Counted from the first letter of the stretch, positions 35,023-43,382 are shown. The stretch is 64,000 bases of DNA from Clostridia bacterium (GCA_017462125.1 JAFTRQ010000122.1:1-64000); one strand, 5' to 3'. Translations and numbers: made by a program. The notes: generated by a model not told the origin, from the sequence alone.

Positions 35023-35475
35023 TTAATTATCCTTTTCGATTTCGGAAAGCAGAGCTACTCTCGTAGTATGTCTTCCGCCGCCTTCAAATTCCGTATCTAC
35101 AAAGAGGTCGACCATATCGCAAGCAAGACCCGCTCCGACAACTCTGCCGCCAAGGCAGAGAACGTTGGCATCGTTGTGCATTCTTGTCATTCTTGCGGAA
35201 AAGGTATCGCTACAGCAAGCGGCACGAATACCGTTGTGCTTATTTGCAGCCATAGACATACCGATTCCCGTACCGCAAACGAGAATGCCGCGCTCAAACT
35301 CGCCGCTTTGGATCTTCTCACATACTGCGCGCGCATAGTCGGGATAATTGCAGGAATCTGTTGTATACGTACCTACGTCGGTCACTTCAATGCCTCTTTT
35401 TGTCAAATGAGCAATAATCTCGTTTTTCAGTTCTACTCCACCGTGGTCACAGCCAATAATCATCTTTGTCATAGT
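35023..35475 (-). CDS. rpiB: Ribose-5-phosphate isomerase B
   Basis: The 150-residue protein has the RpiB/LacAB signatures IGCDHGGVELKNEI, YPDYARAVCEKI, GILVCGTGIGMSMAANK with the catalytic Cys, and ARMTRMHNDANVLCLGGR. It interconverts ribose and ribulose 5-phosphates. The ATG at 35475 is preferred because AAAGGTG lies 8 bases upstream; the ATG at 35490 would include that site. It is in a minus-strand run with tsaB upstream and ispDF downstream. Confidence 0.95.
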   Translation of the reverse strand, partial: TMTKMIIGCDHGGVELKNEIIAHLTKRGIEVTDVGTYTTDSCNYPDYARAVCEKIQSGEFERGILVCGTGIGMSMAANKHNGIRAACCSDTFSARMTRMHNDANVLCLGGRVVGAGLACDMVDLFVDTEFEGGGRHTTRVALLSEIEKDN

Positions 35476-35493
35476 AGTTACACCTTTCATAAT

Positions 35494-36192
35494 TTAATTG
35501 ATTCCCAAGCGTTCATTTCTTTCTCTCTCAGCCTGAGAGGGGCGCAGATAGATCGGAACAAGCTCTGCGTCCGTGAGTATCTGTCCTTCTTTTATCCTTT
35601 GAAGCGCACAGCAAGCAACGCTATATGCACTTTGTAAGCGTTGTCTCTCGGGCACGAATTCAATTCGTGTCTTGTCAAAGCCCCTTTCGGTTATCTCATA
35701 CCCGTCACCACTCAGATAGATCGACTTATCTACGCTCGACAGCTCCTCGTCAAGCTCGCTGATAGAAAGCGCACGGTCGGGGCAAAGTCTGGTGATAACC
35801 GAATCCTTGCATTCAAACAACGCATTATAAACCTGATTACGTCTGGCATTCATAACGGGCGAGAATATCCCGTCAAAGCCGCGCAGGTTGTATGCGAGAG
35901 CATCCAATGTCGAGATAGATACGCAAGGCTTGTTTTTAGAATATGCCAAGCCCTTTACGGTAGCAACACCAATGCGAACACCCGTAAACGAGCCGGGGCC
36001 CGTGCTGCAGGCAAAGGCATCAACCTCATCTATTGAGACCTCCGATATCTTCAAAATCTGTTCTACCGCAGGGAGTAGCGTTTGTGAGTGCGTATTGCCT
36101 GTGTTGACCGTCATTTCCGCAATGAGCCGATCATCCTCACATAGTGCTACGCTGCAAACCTCTGCAGTGCTGTCAAGTGCTAATATCTTCAT
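35494..36192 (-). CDS. tsaB: tRNA threonylcarbamoyladenosine biosynthesis protein TsaB
   Basis: The 232-residue protein has the ASKHA-fold start MKILALDSTAEVCSVAL and the TsaB hallmark CSTGPGSFTGVRIGVATVKGLA. It lacks the metal-binding HxxxH of TsaD, as expected. With TsaD and TsaE it transfers the threonylcarbamoyl group to A37 of ANN-decoding tRNAs. It follows tsaE by 8 bases, the usual Firmicute order; tsaD and a RimI acetyltransferase gene, often next, are replaced here by rpiB. Confidence 0.94.
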   Translation of the reverse strand: MKILALDSTAEVCSVALCEDDRLIAEMTVNTGNTHSQTLLPAVEQILKISEVSIDEVDAFACSTGPGSFTGVRIGVATVKGLAYSKNKPCVSISTLDALAYNLRGFDGIFSPVMNARRNQVYNALFECKDSVITRLCPDRALSISELDEELSSVDKSIYLSGDGYEITERGFDKTRIEFVPERQRLQSAYSVACCALQRIKEGQILTDAELVPIYLRPSQAERERNERLGIN

Positions 36193-36200
36193 TGTAAAAA

Positions 36201-36665
36201 TTAAACTCCAATATAACTGATAAGTATTTTTCGCTTGTTCCCGAGATCTTCCTTCGTGATCTCCACCTTAATATAGCTGTCGGGCAGAGCATACGGGATC
36301 ATCTCACACCATTCCGCAATGCAAACGGAATCGGCTCGAAGATAATCATAAAAGCCGATGGAATACAGATCGTCCTCATCCGCAATACGGTACATATCAA
36401 AGTGACATACCTTTTTGATACCGTTCTTAACCGTAGCGCACTTATATTCGTTTACCAATGCAAAGGTAGGAGATTTGACCGTAACACCATAGCAAAGCTC
36501 AGAGCAAAAGCCGCGAACAAAGGCAGTCTTACCAACTCCAAGATCTCCGTACATCGCAACAAAACGCGGCAAGCGAGCATCAGACGCGATCAAGGACGCA
36601 AGCTCGCGGCCCTCGATCTCGGTGGCTTCGGCACTTTCAGTAAGCTTTTCGTAAGGGAAATTCAT
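36201..36665 (-). CDS. tsaE: tRNA threonylcarbamoyladenosine biosynthesis ATPase TsaE
   Basis: The 154-residue P-loop protein has Walker A GDLGVGKTAFVRGF, the SPTFALVNEY motif and HFDMYRIADEDDLYSIGF, all typical of TsaE. Its ATPase activity resets the TsaBDE complex. The ATG at 36665 is chosen since GAAGG lies 5 bases upstream; the ATG at 36677 almost touches its site. It follows the XRE/TPR regulator by 14 bases. Confidence 0.94.
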   Translation of the reverse strand: MNFPYEKLTESAEATEIEGRELASLIASDARLPRFVAMYGDLGVGKTAFVRGFCSELCYGVTVKSPTFALVNEYKCATVKNGIKKVCHFDMYRIADEDDLYSIGFYDYLRADSVCIAEWCEMIPYALPDSYIKVEITKEDLGNKRKILISYIGV

Positions 36666-36679
36666 ATCTGCCTTCATCC

Positions 36680-37768
36680 TTACCGAACGTATTCTTCCAT
36701 CGCTTCGATCGCCGATACAAAGCGAGAATCATTTCTGATAGGTGCCCAGATACGGTTCGAGAACCGACCTCTCATAAGCTTTTCACAGAGCGTCACGCCT
36801 TCACCCTTGCGGTACTCGATGGTGTTCAGAAGCAACGAGCTGTAATTTCTTCCGCCATCGGCAGAATCGTATTCAACAGCATGCTTTGCCATCACTTCGA
36901 CACACGCGATCGCTTCTTCGCGCTGACCGTTTACAAGATAGAGCATCGCAAGCTGACGGTAGGAATTTGCTATACGGTCGTTATAATAAAGGAAATCCCC
37001 GCCAAACACAACGTCAAGCAGATCGATCGCCTTTCGCATAATAGCGATCTTTTCGTCGATGGTATAATGATCCTCGGATATGTCGGGAACGCACGCGATG
37101 TTATACATATGCCACCACATATTGTCCGCGAACTCCATAATATTGACCTGTGCCTGCTTGAACGCGATCTCACCCGTCAGCACGGTAGCCTTAACGATCT
37201 CCTTGCTGTAATCCATGCTGTGAAGCTTTTCGGCAATGTCGAGAGCCATCTTGTCGTTTCCAAGCTGATGAGAGTAAATATCGCAAAGTGTTTTTTTCGT
37301 TTCATCACGAAGCTCATCGTCGGTACAGTAATCAAGAATATGATTACAAAGCGAAACGGCCTCCATCAAATCGTTCTTTCTCGGCTTACCCTCGGCAGAA
37401 AGAGCGGACAGCACCTTTGCAAGCTCAAGCTGAATCTCAAAGGAGGAGGGAATCTCGGCATAAGCCTCACGGAGCAAAGCGAGACAGTCTCCAAGCTTTT
37501 CATTTTCTATCAACAGCTCTGCGTTCTCAAGGTATTCCTTGATCCTTGACTCCTTCTGAATACTGTCATAACAGAGCAACTCATCCATTCCAACGCCGAA
37601 AAAGTCAGCGATCTGGGGCAACGTCTCGATATCGGGATAACAGATCTCTGATTCCCAACGCGAAACAGCCTGAGGAGTAACGCCGAGATAAGCGGCGAGC
37701 TTGTCCTGCGTAACGTCGTTGTTCTTTCTTAACAAGCGGATTTTTTTGCCGATTTTAATTTCTGTCAT
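36680..37768 (-). CDS. XRE-family regulator with TPR-like C-terminal domain
   Basis: The 362-residue protein begins with a helix-turn-helix (KIRLLRKNNDVTQDKLAAYLGVTPQAVSRWE in two parts, residues 8-40) followed by FFGVGMDELL, then a helical repeat region of about 290 residues with TPR-like pairs (EAYAEIPSSFEIQLELAKVL). This is the layout of XRE proteins with peptide- or protein-sensing repeats, or of self-standing stress regulators in Clostridia. Its start is uncertain: ATG at 37768 gives the natural N-terminus but has no clear ribosome site; ATG at 37795 is an alternative. It may be cotranscribed with tsaE. The target is unknown. Confidence 0.85.
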   Translation of the reverse strand: MTEIKIGKKIRLLRKNNDVTQDKLAAYLGVTPQAVSRWESEICYPDIETLPQIADFFGVGMDELLCYDSIQKESRIKEYLENAELLIENEKLGDCLALLREAYAEIPSSFEIQLELAKVLSALSAEGKPRKNDLMEAVSLCNHILDYCTDDELRDETKKTLCDIYSHQLGNDKMALDIAEKLHSMDYSKEIVKATVLTGEIAFKQAQVNIMEFADNMWWHMYNIACVPDISEDHYTIDEKIAIMRKAIDLLDVVFGGDFLYYNDRIANSYRQLAMLYLVNGQREEAIACVEVMAKHAVEYDSADGGRNYSSLLLNTIEYRKGEGVTLCEKLMRGRFSNRIWAPIRNDSRFVSAIEAMEEYVR

Positions 37769-37989
37769 TTTGCTGCAGTGTGAATCTGCGATCATAACCG
37801 TCAAACCGATAAATGACCGCGCTCACATCCTTTCATTGATTTAAGTTCAATGCATCAAGACCGTGCTTCCACGATATTTACACATACTTATATATATTAT
37901 ATAACATATCAAATCAAATGTCAATAATTAATTTACCGAAAGAAACCGATTGTTTAAAAATATTTTTTTTGAAAAATTCGAAAACCCTC

Positions 37990-38018
37990 TTTACTTTCAC
38001 AATATTAAATGGTAAAAT
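37990..38018 (+). promoter_or_regulatory. Promoter for yerC
   Basis: TTTACT (37990-37995) and TAAAAT (38013-38018) are spaced by 17 bases; the leader to yerC is about 100 bases. Confidence 0.55.
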
Positions 38019-38036
38019 ATATAAGGAACAATTTTG

Positions 38037-38061
38037 TCGATATGCTGACCCCACATATCGA
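38037..38061. promoter_or_regulatory. Inverted repeat in the yerC leader
   Basis: TCGATATG and CATATCGA are separated by 9 bases, just downstream of the predicted promoter. It could be an operator, perhaps for the TrpR-like YerC itself, or an RNA hairpin. Confidence 0.5.
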
Positions 38062-38123
38062 TATAATCGACCCGGTGTGAGAAAAGCAAGCACCGAGAAA
38101 AGATAATAGCAAATGAGGTATTT

Positions 38124-38429
38124 ATGAGAAACAATCAAGACGAAAGCATCGAATTTCTTTACAGAAGCATCGTATCACTTGAAACGGTAGAAGATTGCAA
38201 AAACTTTCTGCAGGACATCTGTACAGCTTCTGAGCTTCAAGAGATGTCACGCCGCCTGAAAGCCGCAAAAATGCTGAGCGAGGGAATCGTGTATTCCGAG
38301 ATCGCTGCAAAAACAGGACTCAGCACCGCCACCATCAGCCGAGTCAACCATTGCCTGAAATACGGTAATGACGGCTACCACAAGGTTCTCGAGAAAATGA
38401 AGCTCGAGGAAAAAAAGCTTCTCAAGTAA
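38124..38429 (+). CDS. yerC: YerC/YecD-family TrpR-like DNA-binding protein
   Basis: The 101-residue all-helical protein matches the YerC/YecD branch of the Trp repressor superfamily: ELQEMSRRLKAAKMLSEG, then the helix-turn-helix VYSEIAAKTGLSTATISRVNHCL. Proteins of this group are small DNA binders of poorly known function and keep the TrpR HTH while lacking clear tryptophan-site evidence. It leads a run with a methyltransferase and Hsp33. AATGAGG precedes the ATG. An inverted repeat in its leader is a candidate self-operator. Confidence 0.92.
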   Translation: MRNNQDESIEFLYRSIVSLETVEDCKNFLQDICTASELQEMSRRLKAAKMLSEGIVYSEIAAKTGLSTATISRVNHCLKYGNDGYHKVLEKMKLEEKKLLK

Positions 38430-38451
38430 ACGTCAAGAAAGGATTGCGCAT

Positions 38452-39222
38452 ATGCCAGGTTACGATTCCATTGCCTCGGTCTACGATAATATCAATTCCG
38501 AAATTGATTACGCCGCATGGGCGGATTTTATCGAAGAGTGCTTCAAAAGATATCTTCCCCAAAAGCCCGAGATCATACTCGATCTCGCTTGCGGAACGGG
38601 AAGCATGACTCTTGAAATGCATACGAGAGGATATGATATGATAGGAGCAGATGCCAGCGAGGACATGCTCTCCGAGGCGTATGAAAAGGCATTTGACCGT
38701 AACGTTAACGGCATTCTGTTTTTAAAGCAGGATATGCGTGCATTTGAGCTCTACGGCACTGTCGGCGCAGTACTATGCTGTCTTGACAGCATCAATTATC
38801 TTACCGCCGACGGTGACCTTGAGAAATGCTTTTCTTGTACGCATAATTATCTCGACCCCGACGGTCTGTTTGTTTTCGACGTAAACACACCGTACAAATT
38901 TGAAAACATTTACGGTAACCAACACTATATTTTCGAGGACAAGAACTCCTATGGAGAAAACGCGTACTGCGGTTGGCAGAACGAGTACGACAAAGAAACA
39001 AAGCTCTGCAATTTCTATCTATCGGTATTTACCGAGGAAGAGGACGGCAGATTTTCACGAGCCGACGAGGTACAGACCGAAAGATGCTATTCAAAAGAAG
39101 AGCTTTCGCTCTGCCTTGAAAAATGCGGCTTCGAGCTCATCGGATTTTTTGGCGATTATCAATTTTCTTCACCCGATAAGTCTTGTGAGCGTTGGTACGT
39201 GGTTGCAAGAGCAAAAAAATAA
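38452..39222 (+). CDS. SAM-dependent class I methyltransferase
   Basis: The 256-residue protein has the Rossmann-like SAM site ILDLACGTGSMTLEM (motif I), MIGADASEDML (motif II) and VGAVLCCLDSINYL (motif IV region). The start MPGYDSIASVYD is typical of small-molecule methyltransferases of the Methyltransf_25 group. The substrate is unknown. AGAAAGGA precedes the ATG, 22 bases after yerC, and hslO follows by 17 bases, so the three are one operon. Confidence 0.88.
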   Translation: MPGYDSIASVYDNINSEIDYAAWADFIEECFKRYLPQKPEIILDLACGTGSMTLEMHTRGYDMIGADASEDMLSEAYEKAFDRNVNGILFLKQDMRAFELYGTVGAVLCCLDSINYLTADGDLEKCFSCTHNYLDPDGLFVFDVNTPYKFENIYGNQHYIFEDKNSYGENAYCGWQNEYDKETKLCNFYLSVFTEEEDGRFSRADEVQTERCYSKEELSLCLEKCGFELIGFFGDYQFSSPDKSCERWYVVARAKK

Positions 39223-39239
39223 ATCAGGAGCAATTATAA

Positions 39240-40118
39240 ATGGCACAGTCAAAAATTTTGCGCGCAATGACAAGTGACGGAAGCGCAAGAATTCATATCA
39301 TCAACTCAACGGATATTGTAAATAAAGCTATCGAGTATCATCAAACCGCCCCCACAGCTACCGCCACGCTCGGCAGACTCCTCACGGTGACCTCTATGAT
39401 GGGCTGTATGCTTGGCGATAAAGAGGATACGGTAACGGTCTCTCTGAACGGAGACGGACCCGCAGGCAGAGTCCTTGCGGTCAGCGATTATATCGGTAAC
39501 GTCAGAGGATATATTCAGAATCCCGACGTTGATATTCCTCTCAAATCCAATGGCAAGCTTGACGTAAGCGGAGCTGTTGGCAGAGGCTTCCTCAATATTA
39601 TTAAAGATATGGGATCCGCAGAGCCTTATAACGGATCCATCGACCTCGTTTCCGGCGAGATCGCAGAGGACATCACCGCGTATTACGCTCAAAGCGAGCA
39701 GGTACCTACAGTCTGCGCCCTCGGTGTGTTGGTCGATACCGACCTTTCCTGTAAAGCCGCAGGCGGTGTGATCATTCAGCTTCTGCCCTTTGCCGATGAT
39801 GAAACGGTCACAAAGATCGAAAAGAACGTTCCTTTTCTTTCCAATGTCTCTCGCCTGTTCGATCAGGGAATGAGCAACGAGGAGATCGCCGCATTGGCGC
39901 TGCAGGGAATCGAATACGACCTCTTTGATGAGATCAACGTAGACTACGTCTGTACCTGTTCAAGAGAGAGAATGGAAAAGGCGATGAAGTCCATCGACCC
40001 CAAGGATATTCGCAAAATGTTCGACGAGCAGATTGCAGAGGGAAAGGCAGAGGAGCTTGAGATTCAGTGCAGATTCTGTAACTCCCGTTATACCTTTAAG
40101 CCTGAGGACTTAATTTGA
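39240..40118 (+). CDS. hslO: Redox-regulated chaperone Hsp33
   Basis: The 292-residue protein has the Hsp33 N-terminal core ([38 protein letters not shown]) and the C-terminal zinc switch with CTCS and CRFC (four cysteines). Under oxidative stress zinc is lost, the linker unfolds and the protein holds unfolding clients. CAGGAG precedes the ATG. All four switch cysteines are intact. For a strict anaerobe it would serve during air exposure. Confidence 0.95.
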   Translation: MAQSKILRAMTSDGSARIHIINSTDIVNKAIEYHQTAPTATATLGRLLTVTSMMGCMLGDKEDTVTVSLNGDGPAGRVLAVSDYIGNVRGYIQNPDVDIPLKSNGKLDVSGAVGRGFLNIIKDMGSAEPYNGSIDLVSGEIAEDITAYYAQSEQVPTVCALGVLVDTDLSCKAAGGVIIQLLPFADDETVTKIEKNVPFLSNVSRLFDQGMSNEEIAALALQGIEYDLFDEINVDYVCTCSRERMEKAMKSIDPKDIRKMFDEQIAEGKAEELEIQCRFCNSRYTFKPEDLI

Positions 40119-40173
40119 TTTTTTGAAGGCTTCGGGTATCGGAAAAAAGCTTCATAGCCGAAAGGAAAACAGT

Positions 40174-40920
40174 ATGGAATTTCAAAACAAGGTTGCCATC
40201 ATAACAGGCGGTGCGTCCGGTATCGGCTTTCTCTGCGGTAAATGTCTTGCCAAAGAGGGCGCTAACGTGCTTTTGGTCGACGTCAACGAAAATGCACTTA
40301 TCGAAAAAACCGCCGAGATCAACGCCGAGAACGTAGGCAAGGCGGAATACGCGGTATGCGACGTAAGAGAGTACGAGCAGATCGTAGCCGCTGCCGATAA
40401 GGCAGTTGAGGTGTTCGGAAAAATTGACATTCTGATAAATTGCGCGGGTGGCTGTGAGCGCCGTTGCAACAATTATCAGGGTGATTGGCTTGATATGCCG
40501 CCCGAAATATTTGATTGGGGCGTTGACGTAAATCTGAAGGGGCCTTACTATTTCTCGCAGGCCGTTATGCGCCAGATGGTCAAGCAAAAAAGCGGCGTCA
40601 TCATTTATTTGGGCTCAATCTGCGGAGAAGAGGCGGCGCTTTCCATGGCGTACGCGGTATCCAAGGCAGGTCTTATGAACGCTCTCGTAAAATCCGTCGC
40701 TCAATACGGCGCTCGCCACAACGTAAGAGCCGTGTGCGTAAGCCCCGGCCCCGTGCTTACACGCGAGGCTATGGGCAAGCTGAAAACGCTTGTCGGCAGA
40801 GCCGCAGAGACACAGGAAATAGTGGATTTCATTATGTATATGGCATCTGACAAGGCTTCCTTTATCACAGGTAGCAACCATCTTATCGACGGCGGTAGAA
40901 TCGCAATGACAAGAGGATAA
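40174..40920 (+). CDS. Short-chain dehydrogenase/reductase
   Basis: The 248-residue classical SDR has the cofactor motif TGGASGIG, NCAGG, catalytic Ser in IYLGSICGEE, YAVSK with Tyr and Lys, and SPGPV. The cofactor strand ends in VDVNE, an acidic residue that suggests NAD(H). AAAGGAAA precedes the ATG at 40174. It is 39 bases before a sugar-isomerase-like gene, so the two may oxidise and rearrange a sugar or polyol; a fatty-acid role is not supported by the context. Confidence 0.88.
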   Translation: MEFQNKVAIITGGASGIGFLCGKCLAKEGANVLLVDVNENALIEKTAEINAENVGKAEYAVCDVREYEQIVAAADKAVEVFGKIDILINCAGGCERRCNNYQGDWLDMPPEIFDWGVDVNLKGPYYFSQAVMRQMVKQKSGVIIYLGSICGEEAALSMAYAVSKAGLMNALVKSVAQYGARHNVRAVCVSPGPVLTREAMGKLKTLVGRAAETQEIVDFIMYMASDKASFITGSNHLIDGGRIAMTRG

Positions 40921-40959
40921 CGAACGTATATTATCGCATTATAAACGGAGGACAACTAT

Positions 40960-41829
40960 ATGCTGTATTCAACCACCCTTGACGTATTGGCAATCAATTA
41001 CGGCAGAGAAAAGGGAATCGACATCCTTGCGGATGCAGGCTTTCCCGCAATCGACTTTTCCATGTTCCGAGATCTCGACGAGATCCTTGCCGACGATTGG
41101 AAGGAAACCGCAAAGAAATATAAAGCGATAGCCGACAGCCGCGGTGTTGTTTTCAATCAGTCACACGCCCCCTTTGGCGGCGGATTCGACCACTACAACA
41201 ACAACCTGATCCCCCAAATGCCTCGCTTTATGGAGTTTGCGGCTGCGCTTGGTGTCAAGCAGATCATCATCCATCCGCTTCAGAAGGTGCCTTATCTGGG
41301 ACGTGAAGAGGAAATGTTTGAGATCAATATGAATATGTATTCCTCGCTCGCCCCTTACGCAAAAAACTGCGGCATCAAGATCGCAATCGAAAATATGTGG
41401 CAGAACAGACCCGTTACAAACTACATCTGCGACGACGTATGCGCCGATCCCCGCGAGTTGAACCGCTATTACGATACCTTGGGTGACCCCGAGGCATTTA
41501 CCGTTTGCCTTGACCTCGGCCACGTGGCGCTTTGCGGCAGAGAGCCTCAGGATGCCATCAGAGCGATCGGACACGACCGCCTTGGCGCACTTCATGTGCA
41601 CGACGTCGACTACGTTCACGATCTCCATACGCTCCCCGGAAGCGCAAGGATCAATTGGGACGCGGTCTGCCGCGCACTCGCCGAAATCAACTACGAGGGT
41701 CAGTTTACCCTCGAATCCGATGGATTCCTGAAGAAATACGACGTTGAATTTCAGCCCACCGCTTCGAGATTTATGGCAGACGTCTGCAAGCATCTGACCG
41801 ACAAGATAGAGAAGTATAAAGCAAAATAA
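40960..41829 (+). CDS. Sugar phosphate isomerase/epimerase-like TIM barrel
   Basis: The 289-residue protein is of the AP endonuclease 2/xylose isomerase-like barrel family: IAIENMWQN with metal Glu, CLDLGHVALCGREP, GALHVHDVDYVHDLH, and TLESDGFLKK. These Glu, Asp and His residues bind a divalent metal. Members isomerise or epimerise sugars, inositol derivatives or keto acids. ACGGAGG precedes the ATG. It pairs with the SDR gene and ends at a terminator. The substrate is not determinable. Confidence 0.86.
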   Translation: MLYSTTLDVLAINYGREKGIDILADAGFPAIDFSMFRDLDEILADDWKETAKKYKAIADSRGVVFNQSHAPFGGGFDHYNNNLIPQMPRFMEFAAALGVKQIIIHPLQKVPYLGREEEMFEINMNMYSSLAPYAKNCGIKIAIENMWQNRPVTNYICDDVCADPRELNRYYDTLGDPEAFTVCLDLGHVALCGREPQDAIRAIGHDRLGALHVHDVDYVHDLHTLPGSARINWDAVCRALAEINYEGQFTLESDGFLKKYDVEFQPTASRFMADVCKHLTDKIEKYKAK

Positions 41830-41848
41830 AAGCATTACGATAAAAGCA

Positions 41849-41891
41849 AAAAGCCAAATGCTACCCACTCACAGGGTAACATTTGGCTTTC
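41849..41891. terminator. Bidirectional terminator between isomerase and ECF S-component genes
   Basis: AAAGCCAAATG-TACCC pairs with GGGTA-CATTTGGCTTT, one mismatch, with a short loop, between converging genes. Confidence 0.85.
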
Positions 41892-41892
41892 C

Positions 41893-42441
41893 TTAAACGT
41901 ATTGTTTTTTAACAAGCCTTTGTAATAGTGCAGTCATCGGAACGATCAGGAGCCCCGCCACAAGATTTCCGATTCCGTGTATCACGTCGAACGGAAATCC
42001 CGCGATGATCCAAGCGACCATCCCGTCAAAATCAAGCCCGAACATAAGCGCTTGCGCGGGTGCGTATAACGTTCCGTAGGCAAAACCGTGAAGACTGCAA
42101 ACCACGGGATAAACCACGCAGGCAATCTTTTTGGGCATATTCTTGGGAAGAAGCATAGTAATGCCCCACAGAATCGTCCAAATGTAAAGATAGGGAACCC
42201 ACCAAAGATTGAAGCCGCCGTAAAGACCAACGAGCAAAACGTTGATATAGATCGGGATCAATGCCTTTGTTCGAAACACCAAGGTGTAGGTTATCGTCAA
42301 CATTCCGAGCAGGTGAACGTTGGGCAAAAATTCCATAACGACCTTAGAGCAGAACATCAAGGCTCCAAGCATCGCGAATACTACGAGCTCCCAAACGCGC
42401 CGACGCCATACGTCGCGCGGCCTTCTTCCATTGTTTTCCAC
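41893..42441 (-). CDS. ECF transporter S component (candidate corrinoid-specific)
   Basis: The 182-residue integral membrane protein has about six hydrophobic segments and the S-component start ELVVFAMLGALMFCSKVVMEF, with a small-residue AMLGAL patch that docks to EcfT. S components bind a vitamin and use a shared EcfAA'T energising module, which is not in this window. Translation begins at GTG directly after the DUF4430-like lipoprotein stop, one base apart, so the genes are coupled. The operon lies behind a cobalamin-riboswitch-like leader, which makes a corrinoid the best guess for substrate. That is an inference from context; the sequence alone could equally be for another vitamin. Confidence 0.82.
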   Translation of the reverse strand: MENNGRRPRDVWRRRVWELVVFAMLGALMFCSKVVMEFLPNVHLLGMLTITYTLVFRTKALIPIYINVLLVGLYGGFNLWWVPYLYIWTILWGITMLLPKNMPKKIACVVYPVVCSLHGFAYGTLYAPAQALMFGLDFDGMVAWIIAGFPFDVIHGIGNLVAGLLIVPMTALLQRLVKKQYV

Positions 42442-42442
42442 T

Positions 42443-42856
42443 TTACTTTGTGTAAACGAATCTGTAGTTTACTTCACCTTCAACCGAGGCTTCACTAATA
42501 CCGACCATCATATATTCATCACCGTTGTAAAATGCCCAATATGCCTGATCCTTTTCCCAATTTGCTTCAATTCCGTTCAGCACGTTAAAGAAAGAGGGAT
42601 CGTTCACAAGGCCGTGCTCATACATCGCCTCGCCAAGCGTTTCCTTGTCTGTCTTCAAGGTGATGGTGATAACCTGATCTTCCGCCTCCACCGTAAAGCT
42701 TACGGTCTTTTCGCCTTTGCCCAGCGTGGTATCGGAAAGATACGTTGCATTCTCCCAAAGGCCTGTGGCATCAACCTTTTCCGCGCAGGATACAAGGCAG
42801 AGAAGGCAAACAAGCGAAAGAATGATTGATACTGTTGAAACTGTTGTTTTTTTCAT
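42443..42856 (-). CDS. DUF4430-like (transcobalamin C-terminal-like) lipoprotein
   Basis: The 137-residue protein has an N-terminal lipoprotein signal (MKKTTVS, hydrophobic core, lipobox LVSC with Cys near residue 23) and one small domain. The pattern TLGEAMYEHGLV, VNDPSFFNVLNGIEAN, YWAFYNGDEYMMVGIS, ending VNYRFVYTK, is like DUF4430, the fold of the C-terminal half of transcobalamin and intrinsic factor. In other Firmicutes such domains are found in surface proteins that capture vitamin B12. It would be anchored on the outer face of the membrane and hand its ligand to the S component encoded next. AAAGGA precedes the ATG at 42856. Confidence 0.72.
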   Translation of the reverse strand: MKKTTVSTVSIILSLVCLLCLVSCAEKVDATGLWENATYLSDTTLGKGEKTVSFTVEAEDQVITITLKTDKETLGEAMYEHGLVNDPSFFNVLNGIEANWEKDQAYWAFYNGDEYMMVGISEASVEGEVNYRFVYTK

Positions 42857-42893
42857 GATAAAATTCCTTTCATGTGTAAATTTACGCAAAAGG

Positions 42894-42922
42894 ATAAAAT
42901 AAAAGCACCCTTCATGGGTGCT
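42894..42922 (-). terminator. Intrinsic terminator in the leader of the DUF4430/ECF operon
   Basis: On the minus strand AGCACCC and AGGGTGCT form a hairpin followed by TTTTATTTT, before the lipoprotein gene. Its place after the riboswitch-like domain fits an expression platform that stops transcription when ligand is bound. Confidence 0.82.
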
Positions 42923-42994
42923 GAATGAACGAAAAGAGAGATACCCTGCCCGTATCCCAAAACGATCACGCTCCCCACTTGCCCAAGAGACCTT

Positions 42995-43160
42995 TATCAA
43001 TTCACAGAACGATAAGCATTCCGACTTGATCACTCATTTAAGTGAAGATACGGTAATGGCTGTTGCCGCGGATTCCCACCGCAGTTTCCTTATCCCCGAG
43101 CAGCGCCATCCCTTCAAAGCTCCAAAAAGCTCTGCGCAGTGTGCCCGACAACGAATTTTG
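42995..43160 (-). ncRNA. Cobalamin riboswitch-like aptamer
   Basis: On the minus strand the leader contains the cobalamin core in order: AAGGAAACTGCGGTGGGAAT at 43072-43091 (GG-A-GGTG-AATCC region), CCGCGGCAACAGCC, ATTACCGTA, and a B12-box-like AAGTCGGAATGC at about 43018-43029. A terminator hairpin follows 70-100 bases on. The match to the consensus (GGTG-AA-TCC and ACAGCC-x-GC-ACTGT) is good but I judged it by eye, and the exact ends of P1 are not fixed. If right, it represses the lipoprotein/S-component operon when cobalamin is plentiful. Confidence 0.75.
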
Positions 43161-43172
43161 ATAGCAAAATTC
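43153..43172. repeat. Short palindrome, possible copy C of the leader repeat
   Basis: GAATTTTG-ATAG-CAAAATTC is a perfect 8-bp inverted repeat at the 5' side of the riboswitch-like leader. It resembles the inner hairpin of copies A and B. Confidence 0.5.
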
Positions 43173-43206
43173 AGATGAACTGTGTTATTCTTTTTTGTAC
43201 AAACGA

Positions 43207-43235
43207 ATTATAACACAATTAATCCCCAAAATCAA
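43207..43235 (-). promoter_or_regulatory. Promoter of the riboswitch-controlled operon
   Basis: Minus-strand TTGATT (43230-43235) and TATAAT (43207-43212) are spaced by 17 bases. The transcript would begin near 43200 and give a leader of about 340 bases. Confidence 0.78.
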
Positions 43236-43285
43236 GGGATTTCGATAAAATGCAAAAAATTATTTTTATTTTTTCATAAAATTCC

Positions 43286-43310
43286 GAACCTTTTTCACGT
43301 TTGAAGTGTC
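43286..43310 (+). promoter_or_regulatory. Candidate ECF-type promoter of the giant sigma factor gene
   Basis: GAACC (43286-43290) followed after 17 bases by GTCTTA (43308-43313) resembles ECF promoters with AAC in the -35 and CGTC/GTC in the -10. A T-rich run follows the -35, also usual. No SigA-type pair is evident close by, so self-regulation is likely. Confidence 0.5.
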
Positions 43311-43382
43311 TTAAAGATGAAGCAGCTTCAAAGCAAACGCCGACGTATAACGCGGCAACAGAGAAAATCCAAAGGAGAACAG

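Larger units (their letters stand above)
37769..38123. other. AT-rich divergent intergenic region
   Basis: This gap between the XRE gene and yerC is very AT-rich. It holds the yerC promoter, an inverted repeat (38037-38061), and a short hairpin CGGTG/CACCG (38073-38095). An AAAGGATGTGAG stretch near 37840 on the minus strand resembles a ribosome site but lies too far from either XRE start. I see no tRNA or small gene. Confidence 0.6.
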
